Positions 40,318 through 49,463 of a stretch of 64,000 nt of DNA are shown one piece after another. The notes beneath the pieces were generated by a model. The model saw nothing but the letters and a program-made list of their open reading frames with translations, searched no databases and was not told the DNA's origin. The translations under genes were made by a program, and so were the position numbers. Numbering within the stretch: position 1 is the stretch's first letter; each line of letters opens with the position of its first letter. Source of the DNA: Streptomyces sp. SDr-06 (GTDB taxonomy: Bacteria > Actinomycetota > Actinomycetes > Streptomycetales > Streptomycetaceae); the NCBI RefSeq assembly GCF_003324565.1, contig NZ_QOLA01000012.1:176322-240321 (forward strand), given 5' to 3'.

Positions 40318-41511
40318 TCAGCTGCCCGAAGCGAGACGCGCCAGGCCCCCCTTCTCCAGCTCGTGCACCACCAGCTCCTCCATCACGTGTCGCTCCCTGG
40401 CGGAGGCGTAGGCGAGGTCGTGCAGGGCAGCAGCACGCCTGGCGAAGTCCCGCCTCACCGCATCGGTCGGCCAGGGAATCTTGTAACGGGAAAAGTCCTT
40501 GCGCCTCATCGCGCGGGCCTGCTCACCCTGCGTAACGGCCGTCAACTCCCGCCTCCGGTAACGCAGCGAGTGCAACAACCACATCCGATCGACCTCGGAC
40601 TCCGTGTAAATCGCGAGCGTCCGCCGACCTGGCACTACCGGGGTAGTAGTGAGCACGGTCCGCACCTCCCCGGGACGGGGCGCGATCAAGAGGCTGCCGG
40701 ACGGGCATACAACCTCCGCTTGCGCCACGGTGCGTGAAGTCACTGCACCCAGATGTACTGTCTTGCAGTTCAGTACTTCGCGGGGAGACACCCACGGCAT
40801 AGCCGACTGCTCGCTGTTCGGCAGAGACTGTGCCGCACCAGCCGTAACCTGACACACTTCGCCCACTGCACGCTCGGTAGCGGGACCTTGCCCGCACGTC
40901 TGCAGCGCCTCCATGAAGTGCGCATCCGCTAGTTCCGTCGCGCAAGACACAATCCGGGTGTTCAACGCATTCTTGCGCTCAGCAAGCGAGATCAGCGAAA
41001 GCAGCCTCTCCCGCACCGGCGCTGGAGGCACTGGCACCGGAAGTCGGTTGAGTGCCTGCAGAGGCAAGGTCATGTGCTCGGCGTTCGACGAGGACAGCGT
41101 GAGATAGCTCTGGCTCTGCGAGGTCTTCAGCCACCATCGAAGCCACAGATCCCATTGTTGGGCGCGGCCCTCTGGTGTCCAGCGGACGACCGCGAGCGAC
41201 CTGGCGACATTCCATCCTGCGTGCTCCTCCCCTGCAACTGCCGCCTCCCCCACACGCCCCACGAGCACGACAAGGAGGTCCCCAGACCTCAGCGTGCTGC
41301 GTGGGTGGCGTTTGGCCACCTCGGGAGGCACAAATGTGAACTCCTGGACGTGCACACCTCCCTCGACAATCTCTGTGGCGCGGATCATAGGGATTCCGCC
41401 GGATGCCTTCTGCTGTCGCGCAATTCCGTAGGCGGCGTACTCGACCCCAGGGAACTCACGCAACTCAACGAGGGGCCACGGAGTGGCGACATCATCCGAT
41501 TCTGTAGTCAT
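40318..41511 (-). CDS. Type I restriction specificity (HsdS)-like protein, second set
   Basis: 397 aa with two target-recognition-like halves. The first (IPMIRATEIVEGGVHVQEFT; GDLLVVLVGRVGEAAVAG) ends in LNRLPVPVPPAPVRERLLSL, the usual entry to the spacer helix. The second (MPWVSPREVLNCKTVHLGAV; GSLLIAPRPGEVRTVL) ends in YKIPWPTDAVRRDFARR plus a helix. ATG 41511 with GGAGAG; it overlaps the methylase stop by 20 bp. It would give DNA specificity to the methylase at 41492, or compete for the HsdM/HsdR complex encoded upstream. Confidence 0.8.
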   Translation of the reverse strand: MTTESDDVATPWPLVELREFPGVEYAAYGIARQQKASGGIPMIRATEIVEGGVHVQEFTFVPPEVAKRHPRSTLRSGDLLVVLVGRVGEAAVAGEEHAGWNVARSLAVVRWTPEGRAQQWDLWLRWWLKTSQSQSYLTLSSSNAEHMTLPLQALNRLPVPVPPAPVRERLLSLISLAERKNALNTRIVSCATELADAHFMEALQTCGQGPATERAVGEVCQVTAGAAQSLPNSEQSAMPWVSPREVLNCKTVHLGAVTSRTVAQAEVVCPSGSLLIAPRPGEVRTVLTTTPVVPGRRTLAIYTESEVDRMWLLHSLRYRRRELTAVTQGEQARAMRRKDFSRYKIPWPTDAVRRDFARRAAALHDLAYASARERHVMEELVVHELEKGGLARLASGS

Positions 41512-42898
41512 GCCTGCTCTCCAGGGCATCACGGACTCGGTTCCTGGCTGCGGCGCTACGATCCATGCACTCATACAGCTCGGCCTTCCGGTTCCGGTCT
41601 CCGTCACTTGAATGCAACTGCGCGGTGCCCCCGTTCCGTACGTAGCGTGCGGGAGTCAGATCGAAGCCCGCCTCAGCGATTTCCTCGTACCTCGCCGCAC
41701 GGCACCATGGGACGGATTCAGGGTCCCCCTCGCCCTCACGGCGTCGAAGTCCCTGCCATTCACCGAAGATCTGCAGCAGGCGTTCGGCCGAGTCCTTTGC
41801 GAAGTGGCGCCGCTGCCCCTCCTTCGCCGCTGGCAGTTTCCCTGCATCCGCGAACAAGACCTGATCGGAGTGCGGCCGCTCCCCTTTGGCCAGCAGCCAC
41901 AGCGCCGTGCTCGCGCTGGCGTGCGGAAAGAGCCACGTCGGCAAGGCCACGACGCCCACGACCAGACCGTTCTCCAGCAGCCCACGGCGGATCAGTCCGT
42001 CGGTGCTGTTGCTGCTGTGCGCCGCGCCGGAAGACAGCAGAACGACGGCCCGTCCTTGTGGCGTGAGATCGGCAAGGATGTGCTGGACCCAGGCGAAGTT
42101 CGCGTTACCCGGACGTGGCACCCCCAGGGTCCACCGCCAGTCGTCCTTCAGTTCACCGTGCCCCCAGTCCCGCTGGTTCACAGGAGGGTTGGCGACGATC
42201 ACGTCGGCCGGTATCGGTGAAGTGCCGGCCCTCAGGGTGTCAGCTCCTTCCTTGCCGAGGTCGGCAAGGAATCCGTGCAGGGCGAGGTTGACGGCTGCGG
42301 CATAACGCGCCGTCCGGTTGATATCCGCACCGGACAAGCGCACTTCACCCCCCTGTGCCCGAGCCCGCTGTGCGGCGGCGCGCAGCAGTCGCCCGCTGCC
42401 GCACACCGGGTCCCGAACACTCTCGCCTCCTCGGGGAGCGGCCAGCCCCGCGAAGAGGTACGCCAGGTCGTTTGACGTGAAGTAGTCATCGCCACGCGCA
42501 TAGCGTGTCGAGTACGTGTCGAGGAGCACGTCAAGGAGCCTCGGGTCCGGATCCAGCTGCCGCACCTCCGCGATCAGCTCACGGAGGGCCGGGTCGATGA
42601 GCTCGAAGGGACGGCTCACATCTTCGTCGCGATACGCAGCAAGACTGTGGGCGCGAGCAACGGGCGTACGCGGCCACACTGCGCCGAGCCTGGCCCCCGC
42701 TGACTCCGAACCTGGCCCCCACAACCGGTCCACCTCCGCCAGTGATCCATGGCGGGACCAGCAGTGAAGGTAGACCACTTGAAAGGCAAGCCGGTACGTC
42801 GTCGCGGCATCGGCGACGCTGCGTAGCTTCTCGACGGCCCGCAGCACTCGCCGGTACTTCAGCCGCCCCTCTTCGTTCGCCCATTCCTCCTGGGTCAC
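41492..42898 (-). CDS. N6-adenine methylase-like protein with NPPV motif
   Basis: A 468-aa HsdM-like protein. Motif X region GDDYFTSNDLAYLFAGL, motif I DPVCGSG (163-169), motif IV NPPV (237-240), then LTPQGRAVVLLSSG and VALPTWLF...STALWLLAKG as in HsdM. Active adenine methylases have an aromatic residue after NPP; valine here makes catalysis doubtful. The GTG at 42898 overlaps the stop of the 61-aa membrane protein in GTGA. The specificity-like gene follows. Confidence 0.8.
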   Translation of the reverse strand: MTQEEWANEEGRLKYRRVLRAVEKLRSVADAATTYRLAFQVVYLHCWSRHGSLAEVDRLWGPGSESAGARLGAVWPRTPVARAHSLAAYRDEDVSRPFELIDPALRELIAEVRQLDPDPRLLDVLLDTYSTRYARGDDYFTSNDLAYLFAGLAAPRGGESVRDPVCGSGRLLRAAAQRARAQGGEVRLSGADINRTARYAAAVNLALHGFLADLGKEGADTLRAGTSPIPADVIVANPPVNQRDWGHGELKDDWRWTLGVPRPGNANFAWVQHILADLTPQGRAVVLLSSGAAHSSNSTDGLIRRGLLENGLVVGVVALPTWLFPHASASTALWLLAKGERPHSDQVLFADAGKLPAAKEGQRRHFAKDSAERLLQIFGEWQGLRRREGEGDPESVPWCRAARYEEIAEAGFDLTPARYVRNGGTAQLHSSDGDRNRKAELYECMDRSAAARNRVRDALESRHDYRIG

Positions 42899-43080
42899 GA
42901 CGACCTCAGCCAGGAGACGACCGCCAGCCCGATGAGAACAGTGGCTCCGCAGGCGGCACCACCGTTCTGGATGGCCGTGACGACCTCTCCCGCGCCAACG
43001 AAATCGAGGATGCCGGCCACGAGCCCCACCACCACGGACGCCAGGACGACCACCACCAACAGCAGCGCTCGCTGCGACAT
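42895..43080 (-). CDS. 61-aa two-helix membrane protein coupled to the methylase
   Basis: MSQRALLLVVVVLASVVVGL is a first membrane helix. After a short polar link (DFVGAGEVVTAIQNGG) the second helix is GATVLIGLAVVSWL. GAGGGAG stands 9 nt before the ATG. Its stop codon shares GTGA with the methylase start, which is strong evidence that it is a real, co-translated gene. I know no such component in type I systems; homologues may exist under 'hypothetical protein'. Confidence 0.7.
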   Translation of the reverse strand: MSQRALLLVVVVLASVVVGLVAGILDFVGAGEVVTAIQNGGAACGATVLIGLAVVSWLRSS

Positions 43081-43256
43081 GCCACAACTCCCTCGGTTCC
43101 ACCAGCAGTTAGCAGTTCTGCGGTTCGTTCCGCGGACTTGAAAGTAGTGGCCTGACGCACCTCACGTCTCGCAGCACGGGAATTTGCTTTTGCCGTAAGG
43201 CGGTCGGGCGCAGCCCCTGCCGACCCCGCGAAGGACATCCGATCGGGCATACGACC

Positions 43257-43284
43257 GCCCCGGCAAACAGACGCTTGCCGGGGC
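43257..43284 (-). terminator. Terminator of the hsdMSR operon
   Basis: GCCCCGGCAA (43257-43266) pairs with TTGCCGGGGC (43275-43284) around 8 nt, 22 bp after the hsdR stop. It separates hsdR from the second methylase cluster; the rest of the gap (43081-43256) includes a less GC-rich stretch (GGGAATTTGCTTTTGCCG) that may hold the next promoter. Confidence 0.75.
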
Positions 43285-43305
43285 CAGAAGCGAGATGAGC
43301 GAGGG

Positions 43306-46300
43306 CTATGCGTCGGCGGCCGAGCCGTCCTGGGACCACTTGTCGGCGAAGTGTTCCATCTGGCGGATCACCAGGTCGATCGCTTCCTTGGACTGCTCGG
43401 GCGGGTAGCCGTGGCGGGCCAGGAGGCGCCTGATGGTGGCGCGGAGCCTGGCCCGGACCGGTTCGCGGGCGATCCAGTCCTTCTTGAGGTTCTTGCGGAC
43501 CTGGACCACGAGGTCCCGGGCGATGCCGGAGAGGATCTCGTCGCCCATGAGGTCGCGGGCGCTGCCGAGGTCGGCGACCGCGTCGTAGAAGGCGAGTTCG
43601 TCGTCGCCCAGCGGCGGGGTGAACTTCTCGCCTCGCCGGGCGTCCTCCGCGACCGTCTTGGCCAGTTCCACCAGCTGGGCGATGATCTCGGCGCTGGTGA
43701 GCTGCTGGCGCATGTAGCGGGTCATCAGGTCCTGAAGGCGCTCTGAGAACGCGGTCTGGCGGACGATGTTGTGCCGGGTCTGCTCGCGCATCTTCTGCTC
43801 GACGAGGCGGCGCAGGGCTTCGGCGGCCAGGTGTGGGGTTTCGCTGTTCTGCAGGCGGCCAACGAGGGCGTCGTTGAGGTGGGTGAGGTCGGCCTTGTCC
43901 AGCCCGGCCTCGGAGAAGAGGTCGGTGACGCCGCCGGTCTCCACGACGGCGGAGGTGAGCTGGGAGAGGTAGAGGGCGACGTCGCGGGCGACGGGCAGGC
44001 CCTGGGCCTCGCGGTCCATGGCGTCGAGCTTCGCCATGTACGTACGGACCTCGACGAGGAACTGGATGTCGCGCTTCCAGTACGGCTGGTCGGTGAACCG
44101 GGAGGAGATGTCGGCGGAGGAGCCGGCCAGGGCGAAGAAGCGTTCCAGGCGGTAGCCGTGTTCGCGGAAGCGGCGGCTGAGGGTCTGGTTCGGGTCGTCG
44201 AGCTGGTCGGGGTTGTTGCCCGGGGTGGCGGGGCTGCGGAGGTACTCGGCGGTGGTGTAGGCCGCTTTGACGAAGGCTTTCGCGTCGGGGCGGGAGAGGC
44301 GTTCGCGCCAGTTCCAGCCGAGGAGCATCTGGTCGAGGATGTCGTACTCGTTGCGGAGTTCGTCCAGGGCTCGGTCGATGTCCTGGCCGAGGGTCCGGTC
44401 GGCCTGGTCGTCGGCGGAGTACTCGGCGATGGCCTTCTGGAGGTTCTCGGTGAGGGGGGCGTAGCCGACGAGGAGGCCCTCCTCCTTCTTGTGGAAGCGG
44501 CGGTTGACGCGGGCGAGGGCCTGCATCAGGCCGGCGCCACGCAGCGGCCGGTCCAGGTACATGGTGTGGATGGGCGGCGCGTCGAAGCCGGTCAGGAGCA
44601 TGTTGTTGACGATGAGGAGCTGGAGTTCGTCCTCGGGGTCCTTGGCGCGGTTGATGACGGCCTTGCGCTGGGAGTCGCGCAGGGCGTGGGCGCGCAGCTC
44701 GTCGGAGTCCTTGCGGGAGTCCGAGGAGTAGACGATCTTCATGGCGCCGGTGGTGTGGTCGTCCGTGTGCCAGTCCGGGCGCAGTTCGCGCAGGGCGTCG
44801 TAGACGCGGACGCAGATCTCGCGGGTGGCGCAGACGAGCATCGCCTTGCCGGGGGCGCCGCCGGGTGCGTCGTCGGCGTCCGCGACGAAGGGCAGCATCG
44901 CCGCACGGCGTGCTTCCCAGTGTTCGACCAGGTCCTGGGTCAGGTCGCGTATCCGGGCGGGGGCGCCGTACATGGCGTTCATGGTGGCGACGGCCTGCTC
45001 GACGCGGGTGCGCTCGGTGTCGTCCAGGCCGTCGGTGATGCGGTCGGCCTCGGTGTCGATGGCGGTGGGGTCGACGTCGCGGTCGAGGACGAGCTGGACA
45101 ACGCGGCTCTCGTGGTAGACCTTCACGGTCGCGCCGTCGTCGGCGGCCCGTTTGAGGTCGTAGGTGTCGATGTAGTCGCCGAAGACCTCGCGGGTGTTGC
45201 GGTCGGCCTCGGAGATCGGGGTGCCGGTGAAGGCGAGGAGCGTGGCGTGCGGGAGGGCGTCGCGCAGGTGGCGGGCGTAGCCGTCGAGGTGGTCGTAGTG
45301 GCTGCGGTGGGCCTCGTCGACCACGACGACGATGTTGCGCCGCTCGGAGAGGAGCGGGTGGTCGGTCCCGGATTCCTTCTCCCGCTTCGTGCGGCCGAAC
45401 TTCTGCAGGGTGGTGAAGAGGATGCCGCCGGTGCGCTTGGCGGCGAGCTCTTCGCGGAGTGCGGCGCGGTTGAGGAACTGGTGGGGCTGTTCCGGGAGGA
45501 CCTCGCTCTCCTTGAACGTGTCGAAGAGCTGGTCGTCGAGGTCGGTGCGGTCGGTGACGACCACCACGGTGGGGTTGTGCAAGGCGGGGTCGCGCATGAC
45601 GAGGTTGGTGGTCAGCACCATCTCCTCGGACTTGCCCGAGCCCTGAGTGTGCCAGACCACGCCGGCCTTGCCGTCGGTCGCGGCGGCACGGCGGACAGCG
45701 TCCGCGGCGCGGGTGACCGCGAAGTACTGGTGCGGCTTCGCGATCCGCTTCATGCGCTTGGCCGGCACGAAGTTGATGAAGGACCGGACGAGGGAGAGGA
45801 AGCGGGGCTGGGTGAACAGGCCGTGCAGGGCCAGGTCCTGGCCGGTCGGAACGTCGGCATCGGCGTCGGCGTGGACGGCGGCAGCGTCCACGGTGTCCAC
45901 TCGGGCGCCGAATTCGTCGGTGTTCCACGGGGCGAAGTGCTCGTACGGGGTGAACGGGGTGCCGTACTTGGCGGTGATCCCGTCGGAGAGCAGCACGACC
46001 GCGTTGTAGCGGAAGGCGGTCGGGAACTCCTCGACGTAGTGCCGGATCTGGGTGTGCGCGGCAGCAAGGGTGGCGTTCGGGTCGCCGGCCCGCTTGAGCT
46101 CGATGACGGCGAGCGGGAGGCCGTTGACGTACAGGACGAGGTCGAAGCGGCGGTTGCGCTCACCGTTGATCACGGTCACCTGACGGACGGCGCGGTATGT
46201 GTTCGCGTCCGCGTGCTCCAGGTCGACGATCCGGACGGTCGGGGTGTGCTCGGCGCCGAGCGCGTCGGTGTACGTGACGGAGTGGACGCCGTCGGTCAGG

Positions 46301-46644
46301 TAGCCGTGCGCGGTCCGGTTCTCCTCGTAGGCGTCCTGGGAGGTCGGGGTAGCGGCGGTCGCGAGGGCCTCGCGGACGGCCTCCGGGGGGAGGTCGGGGT
46401 TGAGCCGCTCGATGGCCTCACGGAGATCGGAGTACAGGATCAGGTCGTCCCAGGAACGGCGGTGACCGGAGCCAGGGGCGAGCTCATTACCCTCGGCCTT
46501 CGGCCAGTCGAGCTCCACGAGCTCTTCGAGTGCGAGGAACTCCCAGTCGATTTCGAGGGGGCGGAAGTTGTCGGGGGTAGGGGTGCCGGGGGTGGGGCCG
46601 TCGGGGGTGTCGCTGCTGCCGTTGTCGCTGCTGTTCCCGGTCAT
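43306..46644 (-). CDS. hsdR: Type I restriction endonuclease subunit R
   Basis: A 1112-aa motor and nuclease. The PD-(D/E)XK nuclease near residues 165-185 shows FDLVLYVNGLPLAVIELKRA. The SF2 helicase has Walker A VWHTQGSGKSEEMV (near 333) and DEAH-type VVVDEAHRSHYDH (near 442), then FTGTPI and TGFDAPPI. A helical C-terminal domain binds the methylase. Length is normal. The ATG overlaps the hsdS stop in ATGA. Together with HsdM and HsdS it cuts DNA that lacks the host methylation after translocation. Confidence 0.96.
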   Translation of the reverse strand: MTGNSSDNGSSDTPDGPTPGTPTPDNFRPLEIDWEFLALEELVELDWPKAEGNELAPGSGHRRSWDDLILYSDLREAIERLNPDLPPEAVREALATAATPTSQDAYEENRTAHGYLTDGVHSVTYTDALGAEHTPTVRIVDLEHADANTYRAVRQVTVINGERNRRFDLVLYVNGLPLAVIELKRAGDPNATLAAAHTQIRHYVEEFPTAFRYNAVVLLSDGITAKYGTPFTPYEHFAPWNTDEFGARVDTVDAAAVHADADADVPTGQDLALHGLFTQPRFLSLVRSFINFVPAKRMKRIAKPHQYFAVTRAADAVRRAAATDGKAGVVWHTQGSGKSEEMVLTTNLVMRDPALHNPTVVVVTDRTDLDDQLFDTFKESEVLPEQPHQFLNRAALREELAAKRTGGILFTTLQKFGRTKREKESGTDHPLLSERRNIVVVVDEAHRSHYDHLDGYARHLRDALPHATLLAFTGTPISEADRNTREVFGDYIDTYDLKRAADDGATVKVYHESRVVQLVLDRDVDPTAIDTEADRITDGLDDTERTRVEQAVATMNAMYGAPARIRDLTQDLVEHWEARRAAMLPFVADADDAPGGAPGKAMLVCATREICVRVYDALRELRPDWHTDDHTTGAMKIVYSSDSRKDSDELRAHALRDSQRKAVINRAKDPEDELQLLIVNNMLLTGFDAPPIHTMYLDRPLRGAGLMQALARVNRRFHKKEEGLLVGYAPLTENLQKAIAEYSADDQADRTLGQDIDRALDELRNEYDILDQMLLGWNWRERLSRPDAKAFVKAAYTTAEYLRSPATPGNNPDQLDDPNQTLSRRFREHGYRLERFFALAGSSADISSRFTDQPYWKRDIQFLVEVRTYMAKLDAMDREAQGLPVARDVALYLSQLTSAVVETGGVTDLFSEAGLDKADLTHLNDALVGRLQNSETPHLAAEALRRLVEQKMREQTRHNIVRQTAFSERLQDLMTRYMRQQLTSAEIIAQLVELAKTVAEDARRGEKFTPPLGDDELAFYDAVADLGSARDLMGDEILSGIARDLVVQVRKNLKKDWIAREPVRARLRATIRRLLARHGYPPEQSKEAIDLVIRQMEHFADKWSQDGSAADA

Positions 46645-47816
46645 ACGTGGTCCTCGACAATCTTCTCGGCGTCCTTGACGCGGAGGCGGCCGGACATAAG
46701 TTGGGGGAGGAGGGTGTCGCGAAGGGTGGCGAGGCTCAGAGACTCTTGTTCAGCTACCAGCGCGCGCTCCCAGAGAGGGCTGATTACGCCATCCAGAGCC
46801 CCCAAAGCCTTGGGGCCCGGAACCGGTACAGGCTCATCCAAGTGCCTGCGCTGAATGTGCCCCATCGTGGTTGCCTTGTCGGCAGCGATTGAACGGAACT
46901 CATCCAACTTCCGATGCACTAGCTGACTCACCAGCCAAATCGGATACCCATCCTTTGGAATACACTTGAAGATGTGCTGATTAATGATCGCTTCGGGTCG
47001 AAACCATCGCGCAGCAGTCAATGAGCCAGACCACGCGAACAGCAAGTCTCCAGGGCGAGCCAAATGCCGATCTGGAACGTCGATTTCGTTGTAAACCGTA
47101 GAGCCCCCCGGACCACTGTTGATTTCAGCAATCCGCACAACCATGCGCCCCGTCCCGGTGGCACCCTTCGTATAAGCCCGTCCATTGATGAACTCAGCCA
47201 CAGCCGACAGAGGCTGATCGCTGAATCCATCGGCTGACTTCAGCAAGGCTTCACCGAAGAGCACGCGAGAGAGAGCATCGGCAGTAGCCGAGACGCGCTC
47301 ATTGACGGCGATCTTGCGCGAGATCTCGTAATAGATCTCACCAATACCCTCCTGCACCCCGCGCTCGGGGACCGGAATCATCAGCTTATGAAAATCACCC
47401 TTCTTAAAATGGGGAATCATTGTCCCCACATGCAGATTTTCGATCCTGTTTCGAATCTCAGGCGACCGGAGCATCGCGAACAAGTAGAGCGGATCGATTT
47501 TCGAGGCGTCCGGGCGAACGGCGACCATGTCCTGCGCAATGCAGAAATCCACGGGATCCGGAGTCAGAGCCACTCTCCCCGGAGATCCTTTGCACACAAA
47601 GATCAGGTCCCCCGGTTCAGGGTGCGCCCGAAACCATCCGTCGTAAGTCTCCTGCGAGACGTACCGAACCTTCTCGTAGCGAGGGTAAAGAGCCTCATCG
47701 CTGATGCAATTCGTTGCAATGAGCTTGATCCCCTCATCGGTGGTAGGACACGTACGCCCCCTGTTATCGACCACGAAGCTCAGCAGGTCCGAGAAGGGAA
47801 CTTCACGAGTAGTCAC
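46641..47816 (-). CDS. hsdS: Type I restriction specificity subunit
   Basis: 391 aa with two target-recognition domains. The first (FSDLLSFVVDNRGRTCPTTD...IPHFKKGDFHKLMIPVPERG) is followed by a spacer helix (EIYYEISRKIAVNERVSATAD). The second (LSAVAEFINGRAYTKGATGT...GDLLFAWSGSLTAARWF...MGHIQRRHLDEPVPVP) ends in LRDTLLPQLMSGRLRVKD. GTG 47816 has GGGAGG 7 nt upstream and overlaps hsdM by 14 bp. The gene is clearly less GC-rich than its neighbours (47380-47480 especially), as expected for exchangeable specificity genes. Confidence 0.94.
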   Translation of the reverse strand: MTTREVPFSDLLSFVVDNRGRTCPTTDEGIKLIATNCISDEALYPRYEKVRYVSQETYDGWFRAHPEPGDLIFVCKGSPGRVALTPDPVDFCIAQDMVAVRPDASKIDPLYLFAMLRSPEIRNRIENLHVGTMIPHFKKGDFHKLMIPVPERGVQEGIGEIYYEISRKIAVNERVSATADALSRVLFGEALLKSADGFSDQPLSAVAEFINGRAYTKGATGTGRMVVRIAEINSGPGGSTVYNEIDVPDRHLARPGDLLFAWSGSLTAARWFRPEAIINQHIFKCIPKDGYPIWLVSQLVHRKLDEFRSIAADKATTMGHIQRRHLDEPVPVPGPKALGALDGVISPLWERALVAEQESLSLATLRDTLLPQLMSGRLRVKDAEKIVEDHV

Positions 47817-49446
47817 TTTCAACCCTCCCGAGCTGCTTCCGTACGCTGTCCTCAAGTTCACGGGACATGTCGAACAGCGCGTACAGCTCCCCCGTCAGGC
47901 GAGCGATTCTGTCCGGCACCGATTCAGCCCCTTCATCGTCGACCTCAGCCGCCCCGACGTATCGTCCTGGCGTGAGCACATACCCGTGCTCCTGCACTGT
48001 CTTTAGGTCCGCGCTGGCGCAGAACCCCGGCACGTCCGCGTACGTCTCTCCCGAATTCTTCGCGCTCGTAGTCCCCCGCCAGGCGTGGTACGTCCCGGCG
48101 ATCTTCGCGAGGTCGGCCTCCGTCAGAACGCGCTCCGTACGGTCGACCATCTCGCCCATGTCCCGAGCGTCAATGAACAGGATCTCGCCCCGACGATCCG
48201 CAGCCGCAGCCTTCTGCCCCTTCACGCCCCCCGGCGACTTGTCCTTCGCCAGGAACCACAGACAGGCCGGGATCGCCGTCGTCCGGAACAGCTGCGCCGG
48301 CAGCGCGACCATGCACGCCACCATGTCGCCGTCCACCAGCGCCTGCCGGATCTCGCCCTCGCCGCTCTGCTGGCTGCTCATCGAGCCGTTGGCGAGGACG
48401 ACGCCCGCTGTTCCCCGCTCGCCCAGCTTGCTGATCATGTGCTGGAGCCAAGCGTAGTTGGCGTTACCCCTCGGCGGGACGCCGTACTTCCACCGCGGGT
48501 CCGACTCGTTGCGCGCCCAGTCCTTGATGTTGAAGGGCGGGTTGGCCATGACGTAGTCGGCCTTGAGGTCGGGGTGTTTGTCGTCGGCGAAGGTGTCGCC
48601 CCAGCGGGCGGCGAGGTTGCCGTCGATGCCGTGGATGGCGAGGTTCATCTTGGCAAGGCGCCAGGTGCGTTCGTTGAGTTCCTGGCCGTAGACGGAGATG
48701 TCGGCCTTGTGGCCGCGGCCGCGGTGGGCCTCGATGAACTTGGCGGCCTGGACGAACATGCCGCCGGAGCCGCAGGCCGGGTCGTACACCCGGCCCTCGT
48801 ACGGTTCCAGGACCTCCACCAGGAGGCGGACGACGCTGCTCGGGGTGTAGAACTCGCCGCCCCGCTTGCCTTCCGCGCGGGCGAAGTTGCCGAGGAAGTA
48901 CTCGTAGACCTCGCCGAGGACGTCCTGGGCGGGCTTGTCGTCGCTGCCGCCGAAGCGGGCGTCGGTGATGAGGTCGACGAGTTCGGCCAGGCGCTTCTTG
49001 TCGACGTTGTCTTTGTTGAAGATCTTGGGGAGGACGCCGGTCAGCGACGGGTTGGCCTTCATGATGGCGTCCATCGCCTGGTCGAGGACCTCGCCTACGT
49101 TGCCGCTCTTGGCGTTGGCGGAGATCGACGACCAGCGGGCGCTCTCGGGGACCCAGAAGACGTGGTGCCCGGTGTACTCGTCCTGGTCCTCCAGGAACTC
49201 CTCCAGACGGTCTTCGGCGATGCCTTCCTCCGCGAGCTCCTTGACGAGCTGTTCGCGGCGCTCTTCGAAGGCGTCGGAGACGTACTTGAGGAAGATCAGG
49301 CCGAGGACGAACTCCTTGTACTGGTTGGCGTCCATGGAGCCGCGCAGCTTGTCGGCCGCCTTCCAGAGGATGGCCTGGATCTCCTTGGGCGTGGAGGCGG
49401 TGAACAGCTCCGCCTGGTCGGCGGGCTTCTTCTTCCGGGGAGGCAT
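47803..49446 (-). CDS. hsdM: Type I restriction-modification methylase subunit
   Basis: A 547-aa N6-adenine methyltransferase. The N-terminal helical bundle (LWKAADKLRGSMDANQYKEF) is followed by GGEFYTPSSVVRLLVE, motif I DPACGSGG (222-229), motif IV NPPF (302-305), VLANGSMSSQQSGEG and MVALPAQLFRTTAIPACLWF. All catalytic motifs are intact, unlike the other two methylase-like proteins of the island. ATG 49446 is preferred because AAGGAGA lies 10 nt upstream; a TTG at 49467 overlaps the preceding stop. Confidence 0.95.
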   Translation of the reverse strand: MPPRKKKPADQAELFTASTPKEIQAILWKAADKLRGSMDANQYKEFVLGLIFLKYVSDAFEERREQLVKELAEEGIAEDRLEEFLEDQDEYTGHHVFWVPESARWSSISANAKSGNVGEVLDQAMDAIMKANPSLTGVLPKIFNKDNVDKKRLAELVDLITDARFGGSDDKPAQDVLGEVYEYFLGNFARAEGKRGGEFYTPSSVVRLLVEVLEPYEGRVYDPACGSGGMFVQAAKFIEAHRGRGHKADISVYGQELNERTWRLAKMNLAIHGIDGNLAARWGDTFADDKHPDLKADYVMANPPFNIKDWARNESDPRWKYGVPPRGNANYAWLQHMISKLGERGTAGVVLANGSMSSQQSGEGEIRQALVDGDMVACMVALPAQLFRTTAIPACLWFLAKDKSPGGVKGQKAAAADRRGEILFIDARDMGEMVDRTERVLTEADLAKIAGTYHAWRGTTSAKNSGETYADVPGFCASADLKTVQEHGYVLTPGRYVGAAEVDDEGAESVPDRIARLTGELYALFDMSRELEDSVRKQLGRVESDYS

Positions 49447-49463
49447 GAGCGCTCGGGTCTCCT

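Noticed and set aside
43109..45928. Long second minus-strand frame inside hsdR
   Set aside because: Arg/Pro-rich translation in another frame of the same gene; no ribosome site or domain.
43771..46854. Plus-strand open frame of about 1000 codons opposite hsdR
   Set aside because: Antisense shadow of hsdR; repetitive Gly/Val/Glu composition and no motif, whereas the minus strand has the nuclease and helicase motifs in order.
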